Below, in pieces: positions 1-7,575 of a stretch of DNA of 34,247 bases. How positions within the stretch are numbered: the stretch's first letter is position 1; the number at the start of each line of letters is the position of its first letter. The DNA is from Paracoccus hibiscisoli (GTDB lineage Bacteria > Pseudomonadota > Alphaproteobacteria > Rhodobacterales > Rhodobacteraceae), in NCBI RefSeq assembly GCF_005048265.1, contig NZ_SUNH01000027.1, positions 1 through 34,247 of the forward strand, read 5' to 3'. Below the pieces are notes generated by a model. It saw nothing but the letters and a program-made list of their open reading frames with translations. It did no database searches and was not told the DNA's origin. A program made the position numbers and the translations under genes.

Positions 1-2
1 AC

Positions 3-149
3 GACGTCAACTCGACGCCACAACCGTCACCAAATCCCCAGAATGTCTCCCGGTCCAACCGCGCCTCTCAGCACCGCCTTCCCGGCCCCTCCAGCGTTCC
101 CGCCTTCGGTGAAGCGGTGTTTAGGCCCAAGAAGAATGGGGCGCAATAA
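3..149 (+). CDS. Possible C-terminal end of an unidentified protein (5' truncated by window edge)
   Basis: Frame 3 is open from the window edge to a TAA at 147–149. It encodes about 48 residues rich in Ser, Pro and Asn, ending in FRPKKNGAQ. Most third codon positions are G or C, as expected for coding DNA here, and composition turns AT-rich directly after the stop, as at a gene end. No family is recognised. It could be the disordered tail of a larger upstream gene, or chance, because only 49 codons are visible. Confidence 0.35.
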   Translation, partial: DVNSTPQPSPNPQNVSRSNRASQHRLPGPSSVPAFGEAVFRPKKNGAQ

Positions 150-423
150 GAAAATGACGCGCCAAGTTAACTTTTCGATTAACTAACTGATGTTGAACGA
201 TTCTAATCATAGATTTTTGGCTTCTCAACTTCGATGCAGCCGAATCGCAGCGCCACGACCGCGACTCGGAGAGGCCAAACGAAGGTCCCAGCCGAAGACT
301 TTTCGGTTGCTGCTTGAATCGTAAACCCGCGCATCCTAGATTTGTCGGTGGCGGGCTTCTGCTCCTCTCGCGAACGGCCAAATTTCCACTGGCCTATAAG
401 TTTTCCGAGGGCGCTGGCTCTGT

Positions 424-439
424 CGTGACCCTGGTCACG
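424..439. promoter_or_regulatory. 16-bp perfect palindrome, operator-like
   Basis: CGTGACC and GGTCACG flank a 2-bp CT centre, giving a perfect dyad in a non-coding stretch. With so short a centre it suits a homodimeric DNA-binding protein better than an RNA hairpin. It lies 14 bp from a second palindrome at 454–467. The binding protein and target gene are unknown. Confidence 0.4.
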
Positions 440-453
440 TTACCCGGTGCCCA

Positions 454-467
454 CCTGATATATCAGG
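454..467. promoter_or_regulatory. 14-bp palindrome resembling a lux-type box
   Basis: CCTGATATATCAGG is a perfect dyad. The CCTG…CAGG half-sites resemble LuxR-family boxes, but no luxR or luxI gene is visible in this window, so the assignment is speculative. Confidence 0.35.
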
Positions 468-594
468 CTTTCGGGAAATCTGTTGCCGTCGCGGTTGCTG
501 CGGTTCCCGCCACCCCATCCCCCTTCGCTGGTGCCACTGCTCAGCCACGGCTGTGCCCCCCTGCCCCGTCGCAGGCTGAACCACCCTGCACAGC

Positions 595-622
595 AAAAAG
601 GGCGACCCGAGGGCCGCCCTTT
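595..622 (-). terminator. Rho-independent terminator of the DUF481 barrel gene
   Basis: On the minus strand an 8-bp stem (AAAGGGCG at 615–622 pairing with 597–604) has a 10-nt loop and runs into five T (595–599 read on the opposite strand). It starts 25 bp after the stop of the barrel gene ending at 647. Confidence 0.85.
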
Positions 623-646
623 CCACCAATCCGATCCGTCAGAGGA

Positions 647-1585
647 TCAGAAGCCGTAGACCACGGCCACACCGAGGGTGTTGTTCGTGCGGATCTCACG
701 CTCTTCCTGGTAGGCGGTCGTGTAGCTCACACGGGTCGCCAGCTGCTCGGAGACGCGGAAGTTCACACCGAACTCGTTGGTGATGACGTCCGGCGAGTCG
801 CTCGAACCCAGGTAGTCCGTGTCGTTGGTGATGAACACGTTCTCGTTGAAGCGGTGGTACAGACGCGACGACGCGATGTAGCCGACATCCGTGTCCGACG
901 AGCTGCCGACCGGGGTGCCATCCAAGTTGAAGCCCAGTTCCTGTGCGCCCGACTTGGTGTAGCGGACGCCGACACCGGCCTGCACGCGCCAGGTGGTGTC
1001 CTGGGTGTTCAGGATGCGGTAACCAGGACCAAAGCCCAGGAAGGCATCCGTGCGCAGGTTGTCGAATTCTGCGGCAAAGTCCTCGTCCGACTGCGCTTCG
1101 TTGTTGCGCACGCCGTCGACCAGGCCGTTCTGCGTCACACGACCCAGAGCGAAGGCATAGAACTGGTCGTTGAAGTAATACTGCGCGTCATAGATCGCGT
1201 TGATTTCTTCCTGGTCCTTGTTGCCGTTGTCGTCCTCGCCGAACTCGATCGACAGGCCAACGCTCTGGGCGAACTGACCCTGGTTGAAGTTCACGCGGCC
1301 GCCGATTGCCAGATCCTGGTTCTCGGTGTTGCCGGTGCGGCCGGTGTAGCTCAGCGACATGGTGCCGAACAGGCCCTGACGGCGGTCGGCCGGACCAAAG
1401 CGGTCGGCATCGTTGTCGCGGTCAAAGCTGTCAGTCACCGAATCTTCGATGTCGGTGATGCGGTCGTCGATCCGCGAGATGCCGGTGGCATCGGCGCCGG
1501 TCGAGATTTCGGACTGCGCGAAAGCGGGAACCGACAGGGCGGCCAGGATCGCGGCGGTGCTGGTCAGCAGCGTAACTTTTTTCAT
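647..1585 (-). CDS. DUF481 / YdiY-like outer-membrane beta-barrel protein
   Basis: Predicted 312-aa outer-membrane protein. A Sec signal peptide is clear: MKK, a hydrophobic stretch to about residue 20, then AFAQ at the cleavage site. The mature protein starts with an acidic segment (about 22–60) and then alternates polar and aromatic residues as amphipathic strands, with the GYR and GVGVRYTK patterns seen in DUF481 (YdiY-like) barrels. The chain ends in Phe (VVYGF), the usual BAM recognition residue. The start at 1585 was chosen because GAGGA lies 8 nt upstream and the signal peptide begins there; the frame stays open further upstream without support. It is monocistronic, with its own terminator. 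The substrate is unknown; the family is linked to salt-induced outer-membrane proteins in enterobacteria. Confidence 0.85.
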   Translation of the reverse strand: MKKVTLLTSTAAILAALSVPAFAQSEISTGADATGISRIDDRITDIEDSVTDSFDRDNDADRFGPADRRQGLFGTMSLSYTGRTGNTENQDLAIGGRVNFNQGQFAQSVGLSIEFGEDDNGNKDQEEINAIYDAQYYFNDQFYAFALGRVTQNGLVDGVRNNEAQSDEDFAAEFDNLRTDAFLGFGPGYRILNTQDTTWRVQAGVGVRYTKSGAQELGFNLDGTPVGSSSDTDVGYIASSRLYHRFNENVFITNDTDYLGSSDSPDVITNEFGVNFRVSEQLATRVSYTTAYQEEREIRTNNTLGVAVVYGF

Positions 1586-2017
1586 TTCAATCGTCCTCAC
1601 GAGCTGAGTAGGGTTGTCCCGGGCCCGTCCTGGGCACCGGAGCATCTCTGCTGGGTTATCAATTAGCGACACCCCCTCCCGGTTCAAAGAGCGTGGCATT
1701 TCTTCAAACGGTCGCGAAAACGTGAGGAACAGACTCCTTGACGGATTCCGGCGAAACCCCGCCGAGCCGGCACTGTAATGTTTGTTGATGCAACCATTCC
1801 GCGCATGCTGCAACCGACGCCACGACAGGGGTTTTTCGCGCTTTGGACTGCGACAGTGCCGCTGGCATACAGAATGGTCCAGTGAAACAAGCGCGTGACA
1901 GCCCAAATATTGGGCAACTATTTGTGGCTGTCGCGTTAGTTGAAATGTTGCACAGATGCCACGGTCATCACGTCTGCACGACACAGCCTTTGTCGGGCCA
2001 GCTGGCACACGCCCCGC
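1586..2017. other. Promoter-bearing intergenic region upstream of the barrel gene
   Basis: A 432-bp gap between the barrel gene and the nusB terminator. It must carry the minus-strand promoter of the barrel gene. Its most evident structure is the nested inverted repeat at 1897–1932, listed separately. No open frame with a ribosome-binding site and codon bias is convincing here. Confidence 0.5.
1897..1932. promoter_or_regulatory. Nested inverted repeats, operator or hairpin
   Basis: A 15-bp perfect dyad (GCCCAA-ATA-TTGGGC, 1901–1915) sits inside a wider 7-bp inverted repeat, GACAGCC (1897–1903) and GGCTGTC (1926–1932). The two cannot both form in one RNA, because the arms share bases. It lies about 310–350 bp upstream of the barrel gene start. 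Confidence 0.35.
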
Positions 2018-2048
2018 AAAAAGGCCCCGACCGGTGGGTCGGGGCCTT
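2018..2048 (-). terminator. Rho-independent terminator of the rib–nusB operon
   Basis: A 12-bp GC-rich stem (2021–2032 with 2037–2048, 4-nt loop) is followed on the minus strand by TTTTT (2018–2022). It sits 26 bp beyond the nusB stop and closes the ribE–ribB–ribH–nusB operon. Confidence 0.9.
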
Positions 2049-2073
2049 GCGTTCAGCATGGATCGGGTCGGGA

Positions 2074-2556
2074 TCAGTCCAGCGAGTCGGGCCTGAAATC
2101 CCGGGCCATATGATCCAGCACGGCATTGACGAACCGCGCCTCGCGACCGTCCGGAAAGAAGGCCTGGGTCAGGCGGACATACTCGCTGATGACGACCTTC
2201 GCGGGCGCACGTTCGGCGACCAGCTCCGCCCCGGCGGCCCGGAACACCGCGCGCAGGACCGGATCGATACGGTCGATGGGCCATTTCGCCACCAGTCCCC
2301 GGTCGGTGGCCTGGTCGATCTTGGACTGCCACATGACGACGTCGTCGACGATGCGCGTGAACAGCGCCTCGTCCGCTTCGGCGGTGGGACCGTCGCGGTC
2401 ATCGGCGTCGATGCGGAAGGTCTGGAACTCACGCGTGACACGGTCGGCGGATTGGCCGGCGGCCTCCATCTGGAACAGCGCCTGCACGGCATACATGCGC
2501 GCGGCGGCACTCAATGTGCGGCGGTCGGGGCGCTTGGCCTCGTCGTGATCGGTCAT
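2074..2556 (-). CDS. nusB: Transcription antitermination factor NusB
   Basis: 160-aa NusB. The protein binds boxA RNA with S10 (NusE) in the antitermination complex that supports rRNA transcription. The start region (RRTLSAAARMYAVQALFQME) and the helical core with IDRIDPVLRAVFRAAGAEL and KVVISEYVRLTQAFF match the all-helical NusB fold. It is the last gene of the riboflavin operon. Its ATG overlaps the ribH stop by 4 bp (ATGA), implying translational coupling, and a strong terminator follows. The ribH–nusB linkage is common in proteobacteria. The N-terminal tail is a few residues longer than in E. coli and the length is otherwise usual. Confidence 0.95.
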   Translation of the reverse strand: MTDHDEAKRPDRRTLSAAARMYAVQALFQMEAAGQSADRVTREFQTFRIDADDRDGPTAEADEALFTRIVDDVVMWQSKIDQATDRGLVAKWPIDRIDPVLRAVFRAAGAELVAERAPAKVVISEYVRLTQAFFPDGREARFVNAVLDHMARDFRPDSLD

Positions 2557-3053
2557 GCGCCCTGCCCCTGTGTCTGTTCCGTGCGCGGCCAGCGACGCGC
2601 CAGCGCCACCAGATGCAACGCCGCGGCGGCCGCGCCGCCGCCCTTGTTCTGTCCCGCCGGATCGGCCCGGACCTGAGCCTGCGCCAGAGTCTCAACGGTC
2701 AGGATGCCGTTGCCCAGGCAGACGCCCTGCAGCCCCAGAAGGGTCAGCGCGCGCGAGCTGTCATTGCAGACCGTGTCGTAATGGGTCGTCTCTCCCCGGA
2801 TCACGCAGCCGAGGGCGACAAAGCCGTCATACTGGCCGCTGCGATGGGCCAGACCCACCGCGGTCGGAATCTCCAGCGCGCCGGGCACCTCGATCACCTC
2901 CAGGCTGGCGCCCGCCGCATCGGCGGTGGCGCGCACGCCTTGCAGCAGACCGTCGGTGATATCCTTGTAGTACGGAGCCACGACCGCCAGCAGGCGCACC
3001 GGTCCGTCCAGACGCGGCAGCGCCAATTCGTGATGTTGCGTGTTCGAGGCCAT
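2553..3053 (-). CDS. ribH: 6,7-dimethyl-8-ribityllumazine synthase
   Basis: 166 aa. It condenses 5-amino-6-ribitylaminouracil with 3,4-dihydroxy-2-butanone 4-phosphate to lumazine, the penultimate riboflavin step, in the cytosol. Family signatures are visible: VPGALEIP (substrate site), FVALGCVIRGETTHYD with the phosphate-binding GxTTHY and its His, and NGILTVET near the C-terminus. It lies 3 bp after ribB and overlaps nusB by 4 bp. The C-terminal stretch beyond AALHLVALARRW is Gln-rich and low-complexity, probably a disordered tail. Confidence 0.95.
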   Translation of the reverse strand: MASNTQHHELALPRLDGPVRLLAVVAPYYKDITDGLLQGVRATADAAGASLEVIEVPGALEIPTAVGLAHRSGQYDGFVALGCVIRGETTHYDTVCNDSSRALTLLGLQGVCLGNGILTVETLAQAQVRADPAGQNKGGGAAAAALHLVALARRWPRTEQTQGQGA

Positions 3054-3056
3054 CTC

Positions 3057-4175
3057 TCAGTCCTTGGGAATAGGCCGGGTGGAATGGATCGAAAGCCCGT
3101 AGGCGTCAAGACCCACCACCTTCACGGGCGCGGAATTGGTCAGCAGGATCAGATCGGACAGGCCCAGGGCCGACAGGATCTGCGCCCCCAGCCCGTATTG
3201 GCGCAGCGTGTGCGGCCCGACCTCGTCGGCCTCGGCGATGGCATGCGACAGATCGCGGATCAGCACGACGACGCCGCGCCCCTCCTCGGCGATGGCCTGC
3301 ATGGCGGCAGGCAGGCTGCCCGCTCCCTCGCGGCCCACGCCCAGGACGTCATGCAGCGGGTCCAGCGCGTGCATCCGCACCAGAACCGGCGCGTCAGTGG
3401 TCAGATCGCCCTTGGTCAGCACGATATGCTCGGTGCCCTGCGTCTCGTCGGCAAAAACCCGCATCATCCAGTCGCCGCCATGCAGCGACTGGACCGGACG
3501 CTGCGCGCGTTCCGCGATCAGGTTGTCATGGCGGCGGCGATAGCGGATCAGGTCGCTGATCGTGCCGATCTTCAGCCCGTGGCGCTGCGCGAAATCGACC
3601 AGGTCGGGCAGGCGTGCCATGCTGCCGTCATCGTTCATGATCTCGCAGATCACGCCCGACGCGTTCAGCCCGGCCAGCCGCGAAATGTCGACCGCGGCCT
3701 CGGTATGGCCCGCGCGCACCAGCACGCCGCCGTCGCGGGCGCGCAGCGGAAAGATGTGGCCCGGCGTCGCGATGTCGGGCGCGCCCTTGGTCGGGTCGAT
3801 CGCCACGCTGATGGTGCGCGCGCGGTCATGGGCGCTGATGCCTGTGGTGACGCCCTCGCGGGCCTCGATCGACATGGTGAAGGCGGTCTCGTGGCGGCTG
3901 GAGTTCTTGGGGCTCATCAGGGTCAGGCCCAGGGTCTCGATCCGGTCCGCGGTCAGCGTCAGACAGATCAGCCCGCGCCCATGCGTCGCCATGAAGTTGA
4001 TCGCGTCGGGTGTGGCCATCTGCGCGGGGATGCACAGATCGCCCTCGTTCTCGCGGTCCTCATGGTCGACCAGGATGAACATCCGGCCGTTGCGGGCCTC
4101 GTTGATGATGTCCTCGATCGGAGAGATCGCGGCGGACAGGTCGCGTTCGACGGGGCCGGGTTCTTCGAATTGCAT
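3057..4175 (-). CDS. ribB: 3,4-dihydroxy-2-butanone 4-phosphate synthase with degenerate GTP cyclohydrolase II domain (RibBX type)
   Basis: 372 aa. The N-terminal domain (about 1–205) makes the 4-carbon riboflavin precursor from ribulose 5-phosphate. It keeps the acidic DHEDRENEGDL loop, the GRGLICL segment and the AGHTEAAVD region. The C-terminal domain (about 210–372) aligns by pattern with GTP cyclohydrolase II, including AIAEEGRGVVVLIRD, but the zinc-binding Cys cluster (normally SEC…RCDCG) is replaced by RMHALDPLHDVLGVGREGAG with no Cys. GTP cyclohydrolase II activity is therefore unlikely. Such hybrids have been described in proteobacteria as RibBX. The start at MQFEEPG (4175) gives the usual N-terminus; the frame is open upstream into the ribE end without support. 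It lies 22 bp after ribE. Confidence 0.93.
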   Translation of the reverse strand: MQFEEPGPVERDLSAAISPIEDIINEARNGRMFILVDHEDRENEGDLCIPAQMATPDAINFMATHGRGLICLTLTADRIETLGLTLMSPKNSSRHETAFTMSIEAREGVTTGISAHDRARTISVAIDPTKGAPDIATPGHIFPLRARDGGVLVRAGHTEAAVDISRLAGLNASGVICEIMNDDGSMARLPDLVDFAQRHGLKIGTISDLIRYRRRHDNLIAERAQRPVQSLHGGDWMMRVFADETQGTEHIVLTKGDLTTDAPVLVRMHALDPLHDVLGVGREGAGSLPAAMQAIAEEGRGVVVLIRDLSHAIAEADEVGPHTLRQYGLGAQILSALGLSDLILLTNSAPVKVVGLDAYGLSIHSTRPIPKD

Positions 4176-4197
4176 GGGGTCGTCCTTGAAGGGGGCG

Positions 4198-4806
4198 TCA
4201 CGCGCCCGTCGGTTGTCCGGCCTCTGCCAGCCGCGCGACATAGCGGGCCAGCGTGTCGATTTCCAGGTTCACGGCATCGCCCACCGCCGCATCGCCCCAG
4301 GTGGTCACCTGTTGGGTATGCGGGATCAGGTTGATGCCAAAGCTGTTGCCCGCCACCTCGTTCACGGTCAGCGACGTGCCGTTCAGCGTGACCGACCCCT
4401 TTTGGGCGATAAAGCGCGCCAGATCGGCGGGCGCCTCGAAGGTCAGGCGCAGGCTGTCGCCCTCGCGCGCGGCGTCGGTGATGCGGGCCACGCCATCGAC
4501 ATGACCGCTGACGATATGGCCGCCCAGCTCGTCGCCCACGCGCAGCGCGCGTTCCAGGTTCAGGCGCTGGCCCACGGACCAGCCCTCGGCGCCGATGCTG
4601 GTCTTGGACAGCGTCTCGGCCGAGATATCCACGTCGAACCAGTCCGGACCCTTGGCGACGACCGTCAGGCAAACCCCGTCGCAGGCGATGGATGCGCCCA
4701 GATCGACGCCCGCCATGTCATAGGCGCAGCCGATGCGGGCGCGCATGTCGCCGCGCATCTCGACCGCGCGGACGACGCCAATATCCGTGATGATGCCGGT
4801 GAACAT
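4198..4806 (-). CDS. ribE: Riboflavin synthase, alpha subunit
   Basis: 202 aa. It dismutates two lumazines to riboflavin. The hallmark N-terminus MFTGIITDIG opens the first of two lumazine-binding barrel repeats (about 1–95 and 96–190). Each repeat carries its substrate motif: IACDGVCLTVV in the first and VTLNGTSLTVNEV in the second. GHIVSGHVDG marks the repeat junction. A good ribosome-binding site (AGGAGGAAA) precedes the ATG. It is the first gene of ribE–ribB–ribH–nusB. No FMN riboswitch pattern was recognised in the roughly 170-bp upstream gap. Confidence 0.96.
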   Translation of the reverse strand: MFTGIITDIGVVRAVEMRGDMRARIGCAYDMAGVDLGASIACDGVCLTVVAKGPDWFDVDISAETLSKTSIGAEGWSVGQRLNLERALRVGDELGGHIVSGHVDGVARITDAAREGDSLRLTFEAPADLARFIAQKGSVTLNGTSLTVNEVAGNSFGINLIPHTQQVTTWGDAAVGDAVNLEIDTLARYVARLAEAGQPTGA

Positions 4807-4928
4807 CCGGGTTTCCTCCTGCTGACAGTCCGGACCTAGGCCATCATCTTTGAGCGTTCAAGCGCCAACACCGACATCCCCTATGCATTCGGCAGTGACA
4901 ACTGCCGCGGGACACAATATCGTGCGCA

Positions 4929-4949
4929 ATCATTTAGCGCCTAAATGAT
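4929..4949. promoter_or_regulatory. 21-bp perfect palindrome between ribE and the capsule genes
   Basis: ATCATTTAG and CTAAATGAT flank a 3-bp CGC centre. It lies 31 bp before the kpsS ATG and 123 bp before the divergent ribE start, in the AT-rich part of the gap. This is the position expected of an operator overlapping the kpsS promoter. The cognate regulator is not known. Confidence 0.55.
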
Positions 4950-4979
4950 ATTTTAACCATTTTGCGCGACTCTTAAGTA

Positions 4980-6323
4980 ATGTTTCATCCAGTCGGCCTC
5001 CCACGGATCATCAACGCTAGACTCGAGCGCGATGCGCTGTCCGGGAATGACCGAATATTTCTCATGTTGCAGGGCCCACATGGCCCGTTTTTCGACCGGC
5101 TGGCGCGGCTGCTGCGTGTGGCGGGGGCGACCGTCTGGCGCTGCGGCTTCAACGCGGGGGACGAGTTCTTCTGGTCCGATCCTAGCAGCTATCTACGCCA
5201 CGAAGGGGGCATGGCCGACTGGCCCGCGCATCTGGCCACGATCCTGGATGGCAAGGGCGTGACCGATATCGTGCTTTACGGTGACGTCCGCCCCATCCAC
5301 GCCTCGGCCCGGGCCTTGGCCGCCGAACGCGGCCTGCGTGTCCATGTATTCGAGGAGGGGTATCTGCGCCCCTACTGGATCAGCTACGAACGCCAGGGGT
5401 CGAACGGCAATTCAGTCCTGATGCGCATTCCGCTGGCCCAGATGCGCGCCGCCCTGCGCGAGCAGATCAGCGAGGTCCGCCGCCCCCCCGCCCATTGGGG
5501 CGACATGCGCCAGCACAAGTTCTATGGCGCCTTCTATCATTTTTTGATCCTGGTCGCGAACCGCCGCTATCGGGCCTATACCGGGCACCGTGCGATCAGC
5601 GTCGCGCAGGAATTCCGGCTGAACCTGCGCCGCCTGGTGCTGGCGCCGATCTACAACCTGGCGCGCGCGCTGCAATGGCGCCGGCTGCGGCTGTCGGGCT
5701 GGCCCTATAATCTGGTCCTGATGCAGCTGGAGCATGATTCGAACTTTCTGGGCCATTCACCCTTCACCCGGAACGCCCAGTTCATCCGCACCGTGGTCGA
5801 GGGGTTCGCCCGCTCCGCCCCGCGCCATCACCACCTGATCTTCAAGGCCCACCCGCTGGAGGATGGCCGCGCCGGCAACCGCGCCGCCATCCGCGACGCC
5901 GCGGCCGAACACGGCGTCTCGGACCGCGTCCACTATATCCGCGGCGGCAAGCTGGCCGAGATCCTGTCCGATGCCCGCGCGGTGGTCACGGTGAACTCCA
6001 CCGGTGCGCAGCAGGCGCTGTGGCGCGGCATCCCGGTCAAGACGCTTGGCCGCGCGGTCTATGAAAAACCCGGCCTGGTGTCGGAGCAGACGCTGGACGA
6101 TTTCCTGGCCGCGCCAGACGCGCCCGACCCGCAGGCCTATCGCACCTTTCGCGACTATCTGCTGCAGACCAGCCAGATTCCCGGCGGCTTCTATGCCGGC
6201 CGGTCGCGCGCCCATACCCTGCGGCTAGTGGCCGACATGCTACTGTCATCCAACGATCCCTACGAGGCGCTGGCATCGGGACGCATCCTGCCCCGCCAGC
6301 AGCTATCCGACCGGCATGGCTGA
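4980..6323 (+). CDS. kpsS: Capsular polysaccharide beta-Kdo transferase KpsS
   Basis: 447 aa, Capsule_synth family. KpsS starts the poly-Kdo linker on lyso-phosphatidylglycerol that anchors group 2-type capsules, acting at the inner membrane with KpsC. Typical features are the N-terminal FLMLQGPHGPFFDRLARLL, then CGFNAGDEFFW, the VFEEGYLRPYWIS motif in the middle, MQLEHDSNFLGHSPF, IFKAHPLEDG, and TVNSTGAQQALWRGIPVKTLG near the C-terminus. Usual family N-termini begin close to the FLMLQGPHG motif, so the start at 4980 may be about 28 residues too early, but it is the only ATG in frame before the motif. It is first of the three-gene capsule block and divergent from ribE. Confidence 0.9.
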   Translation: MFHPVGLPRIINARLERDALSGNDRIFLMLQGPHGPFFDRLARLLRVAGATVWRCGFNAGDEFFWSDPSSYLRHEGGMADWPAHLATILDGKGVTDIVLYGDVRPIHASARALAAERGLRVHVFEEGYLRPYWISYERQGSNGNSVLMRIPLAQMRAALREQISEVRRPPAHWGDMRQHKFYGAFYHFLILVANRRYRAYTGHRAISVAQEFRLNLRRLVLAPIYNLARALQWRRLRLSGWPYNLVLMQLEHDSNFLGHSPFTRNAQFIRTVVEGFARSAPRHHHLIFKAHPLEDGRAGNRAAIRDAAAEHGVSDRVHYIRGGKLAEILSDARAVVTVNSTGAQQALWRGIPVKTLGRAVYEKPGLVSEQTLDDFLAAPDAPDPQAYRTFRDYLLQTSQIPGGFYAGRSRAHTLRLVADMLLSSNDPYEALASGRILPRQQLSDRHG

Positions 6324-6353
6324 AAGGCCACGCAGCCGCAGGATTGAACAAGA

Positions 6354-6425
6354 TGTTATGGCCTGTCCCGTCCGACGGCGTTAAGGTGCACCAAAACCGG
6401 CGCGTAAGGCCGGAACTACATAACA
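6354..6425 (+). other. Leader with flanking inverted repeat upstream of the export lipoprotein
   Basis: TGTTATG (6354–6360) and CATAACA (6419–6425) are perfect inverted repeats at the two ends of the 114-bp gap after kpsS. An inner CCGGC/GCCGG hairpin also lies in the gap. The 3' arm lies just upstream of the ribosome-binding site AGGAG. Folding could influence translation of the next gene, but this is weak evidence. Confidence 0.25.
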
Positions 6426-6437
6426 GGAGCATCCGAG

Positions 6438-7568
6438 GTGACAGTGTTTTTCCGATCAGCAGCCCCCCTTAGGGTGCTGATGATTGCATCATTGAGCCTG
6501 CTGGCCGCCTGCGCGCTGCCCCGTTCCGGCCCCACCAAAAGCGAGATCTTCGAGGGCGCCGTGGAACGCGGCGGCAATACCCAGGTCATCTATGTCAACG
6601 ACCACGTGACGCGGGCATCCGCCTTTGCCCCCGCCTACGGGTTCTCGAACAGCTTCCGCAGCGCGGGCCAGGTCGGCGCGGACGAGATCCGGGCCGGCGA
6701 CACGCTTGGCCTGTCGATCTGGGAGAACGTCGATGACGGCCTGTTGACCTCGCTCGGCGCCAGCTCGACCACCCTGACCGAGATCCAGGTGGATAGCGAC
6801 GGCTTCATCTTCGTGCCCTATGCGGGTCGCGTGCGGGCGGCGGGTAACACCCCCGACCAGCTGCGCCAGATCATCACCCGCGAACTGGCCGTCCAGACCC
6901 CCGACCCGCAGGTCACCGTCCAGCGCGTCGCCGGCAACGGTGCGACCGTGTCGGTGGTGGGTCGCGTCGGCGCCCAGGGCGTCTATCCGATCGAACGTCC
7001 CACGCGCACCCTGTCGGCCATGCTGGCCCGCGCCGGCGGCGTCGCCATCGAACCCGAAGTCGCCGTCGTCACCGTCAAGCGCGGCAATGACAGCGGCCGC
7101 GTCTGGCTGACCGATCTCTATGGCAGCCCCACGAACGACATCGCCCTGCGCCCCGGCGATCTGATCGTGGTCGAGGAGGATCAGCGCACCTTCACCGCGC
7201 TTGGCGCGCTTGGCGGCCAGACCCGCGTGCCCTTGGGCAACGAGGTGATCAACGCGGCCGAGGCCATTGCCATGGTCGGCGGCCTCAGCAGCCAGCTTGC
7301 CGACCCCACGGGCGTCTTCGTGCTGCGCGACGAGCCGGAATCAGTGGCCAGCCGCGTTCTGGGCAAGCCGGTCCGCGGTTCGCAGCGCTTTGCCTATGTG
7401 CTGGATCTGACGCGCCCGAACGGTCTGTTCCTGGCGCGCGACTTTGTCATTCGCGACGGCGACACCGTCTATGTGACCGAGGCGCCCTATGTGCAGTGGC
7501 AAAAGACCCTGTCGGCCGTGACCGGCAGCGCCGCGACCGCCGACAGCCTGTCCAATATCGGCAACTGA
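6438..7568 (+). CDS. Polysaccharide export outer-membrane lipoprotein (Wza/KpsD family)
   Basis: 376 aa. It forms, or contributes to, the periplasm-to-outer-membrane channel for capsule export. A lipoprotein signal is visible: hydrophobic LMIASLSLLAAC with the lipobox Cys at residue 25. The polysaccharide-export domain (about 80–170) contains IRAGDTLGLSIWEN, FVPYAGRV and TPDPQVTVQ. Two SLBB-like segments follow: VVGRVGAQGVYPI…LSAMLARAGG, then a second ending in IRDGDTVYVTEAP. The start is GTG, preceded by AGGAG. It lies between kpsS and kpsC, only 7 bp before kpsC, consistent with one transcript. Whether it is closer to KpsD or Wza cannot be settled here. Confidence 0.88.
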   Translation: MTVFFRSAAPLRVLMIASLSLLAACALPRSGPTKSEIFEGAVERGGNTQVIYVNDHVTRASAFAPAYGFSNSFRSAGQVGADEIRAGDTLGLSIWENVDDGLLTSLGASSTTLTEIQVDSDGFIFVPYAGRVRAAGNTPDQLRQIITRELAVQTPDPQVTVQRVAGNGATVSVVGRVGAQGVYPIERPTRTLSAMLARAGGVAIEPEVAVVTVKRGNDSGRVWLTDLYGSPTNDIALRPGDLIVVEEDQRTFTALGALGGQTRVPLGNEVINAAEAIAMVGGLSSQLADPTGVFVLRDEPESVASRVLGKPVRGSQRFAYVLDLTRPNGLFLARDFVIRDGDTVYVTEAPYVQWQKTLSAVTGSAATADSLSNIGN

Positions 7569-7575
7569 CCTGCCG

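Larger units (their letters stand above)
150..594. other. Non-coding interval with palindromes and no convincing gene
   Basis: About 445 bp lie between the putative gene end at 149 and the terminator at 595. The first 80 bp are AT-rich. A small hairpin (CCGAA/TTCGG) sits at 292–306, and two longer palindromes at 424–439 and 454–467 are listed separately. Open frames exist on both strands, but they lack good starts and family resemblance. A small RNA or the promoter of a small gene is possible but not shown. Confidence 0.5.

Noticed and set aside
167..182. TTAA…TTAA pair as a CtrA site
   Set aside because: The spacing is 8 bp rather than the 7 bp of the CtrA consensus, and no gene start follows.
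314..1666. 450-codon open frame opposite the barrel gene
   Set aside because: It spans the terminator and is antisense to a gene with signal peptide and C-terminal Phe; it has no family pattern of its own.
4807..4979. FMN riboswitch upstream of ribE
   Set aside because: I looked for the conserved RFN core pattern in the gap on the minus strand and did not find it. The gap holds the palindrome at 4929–4949 instead.
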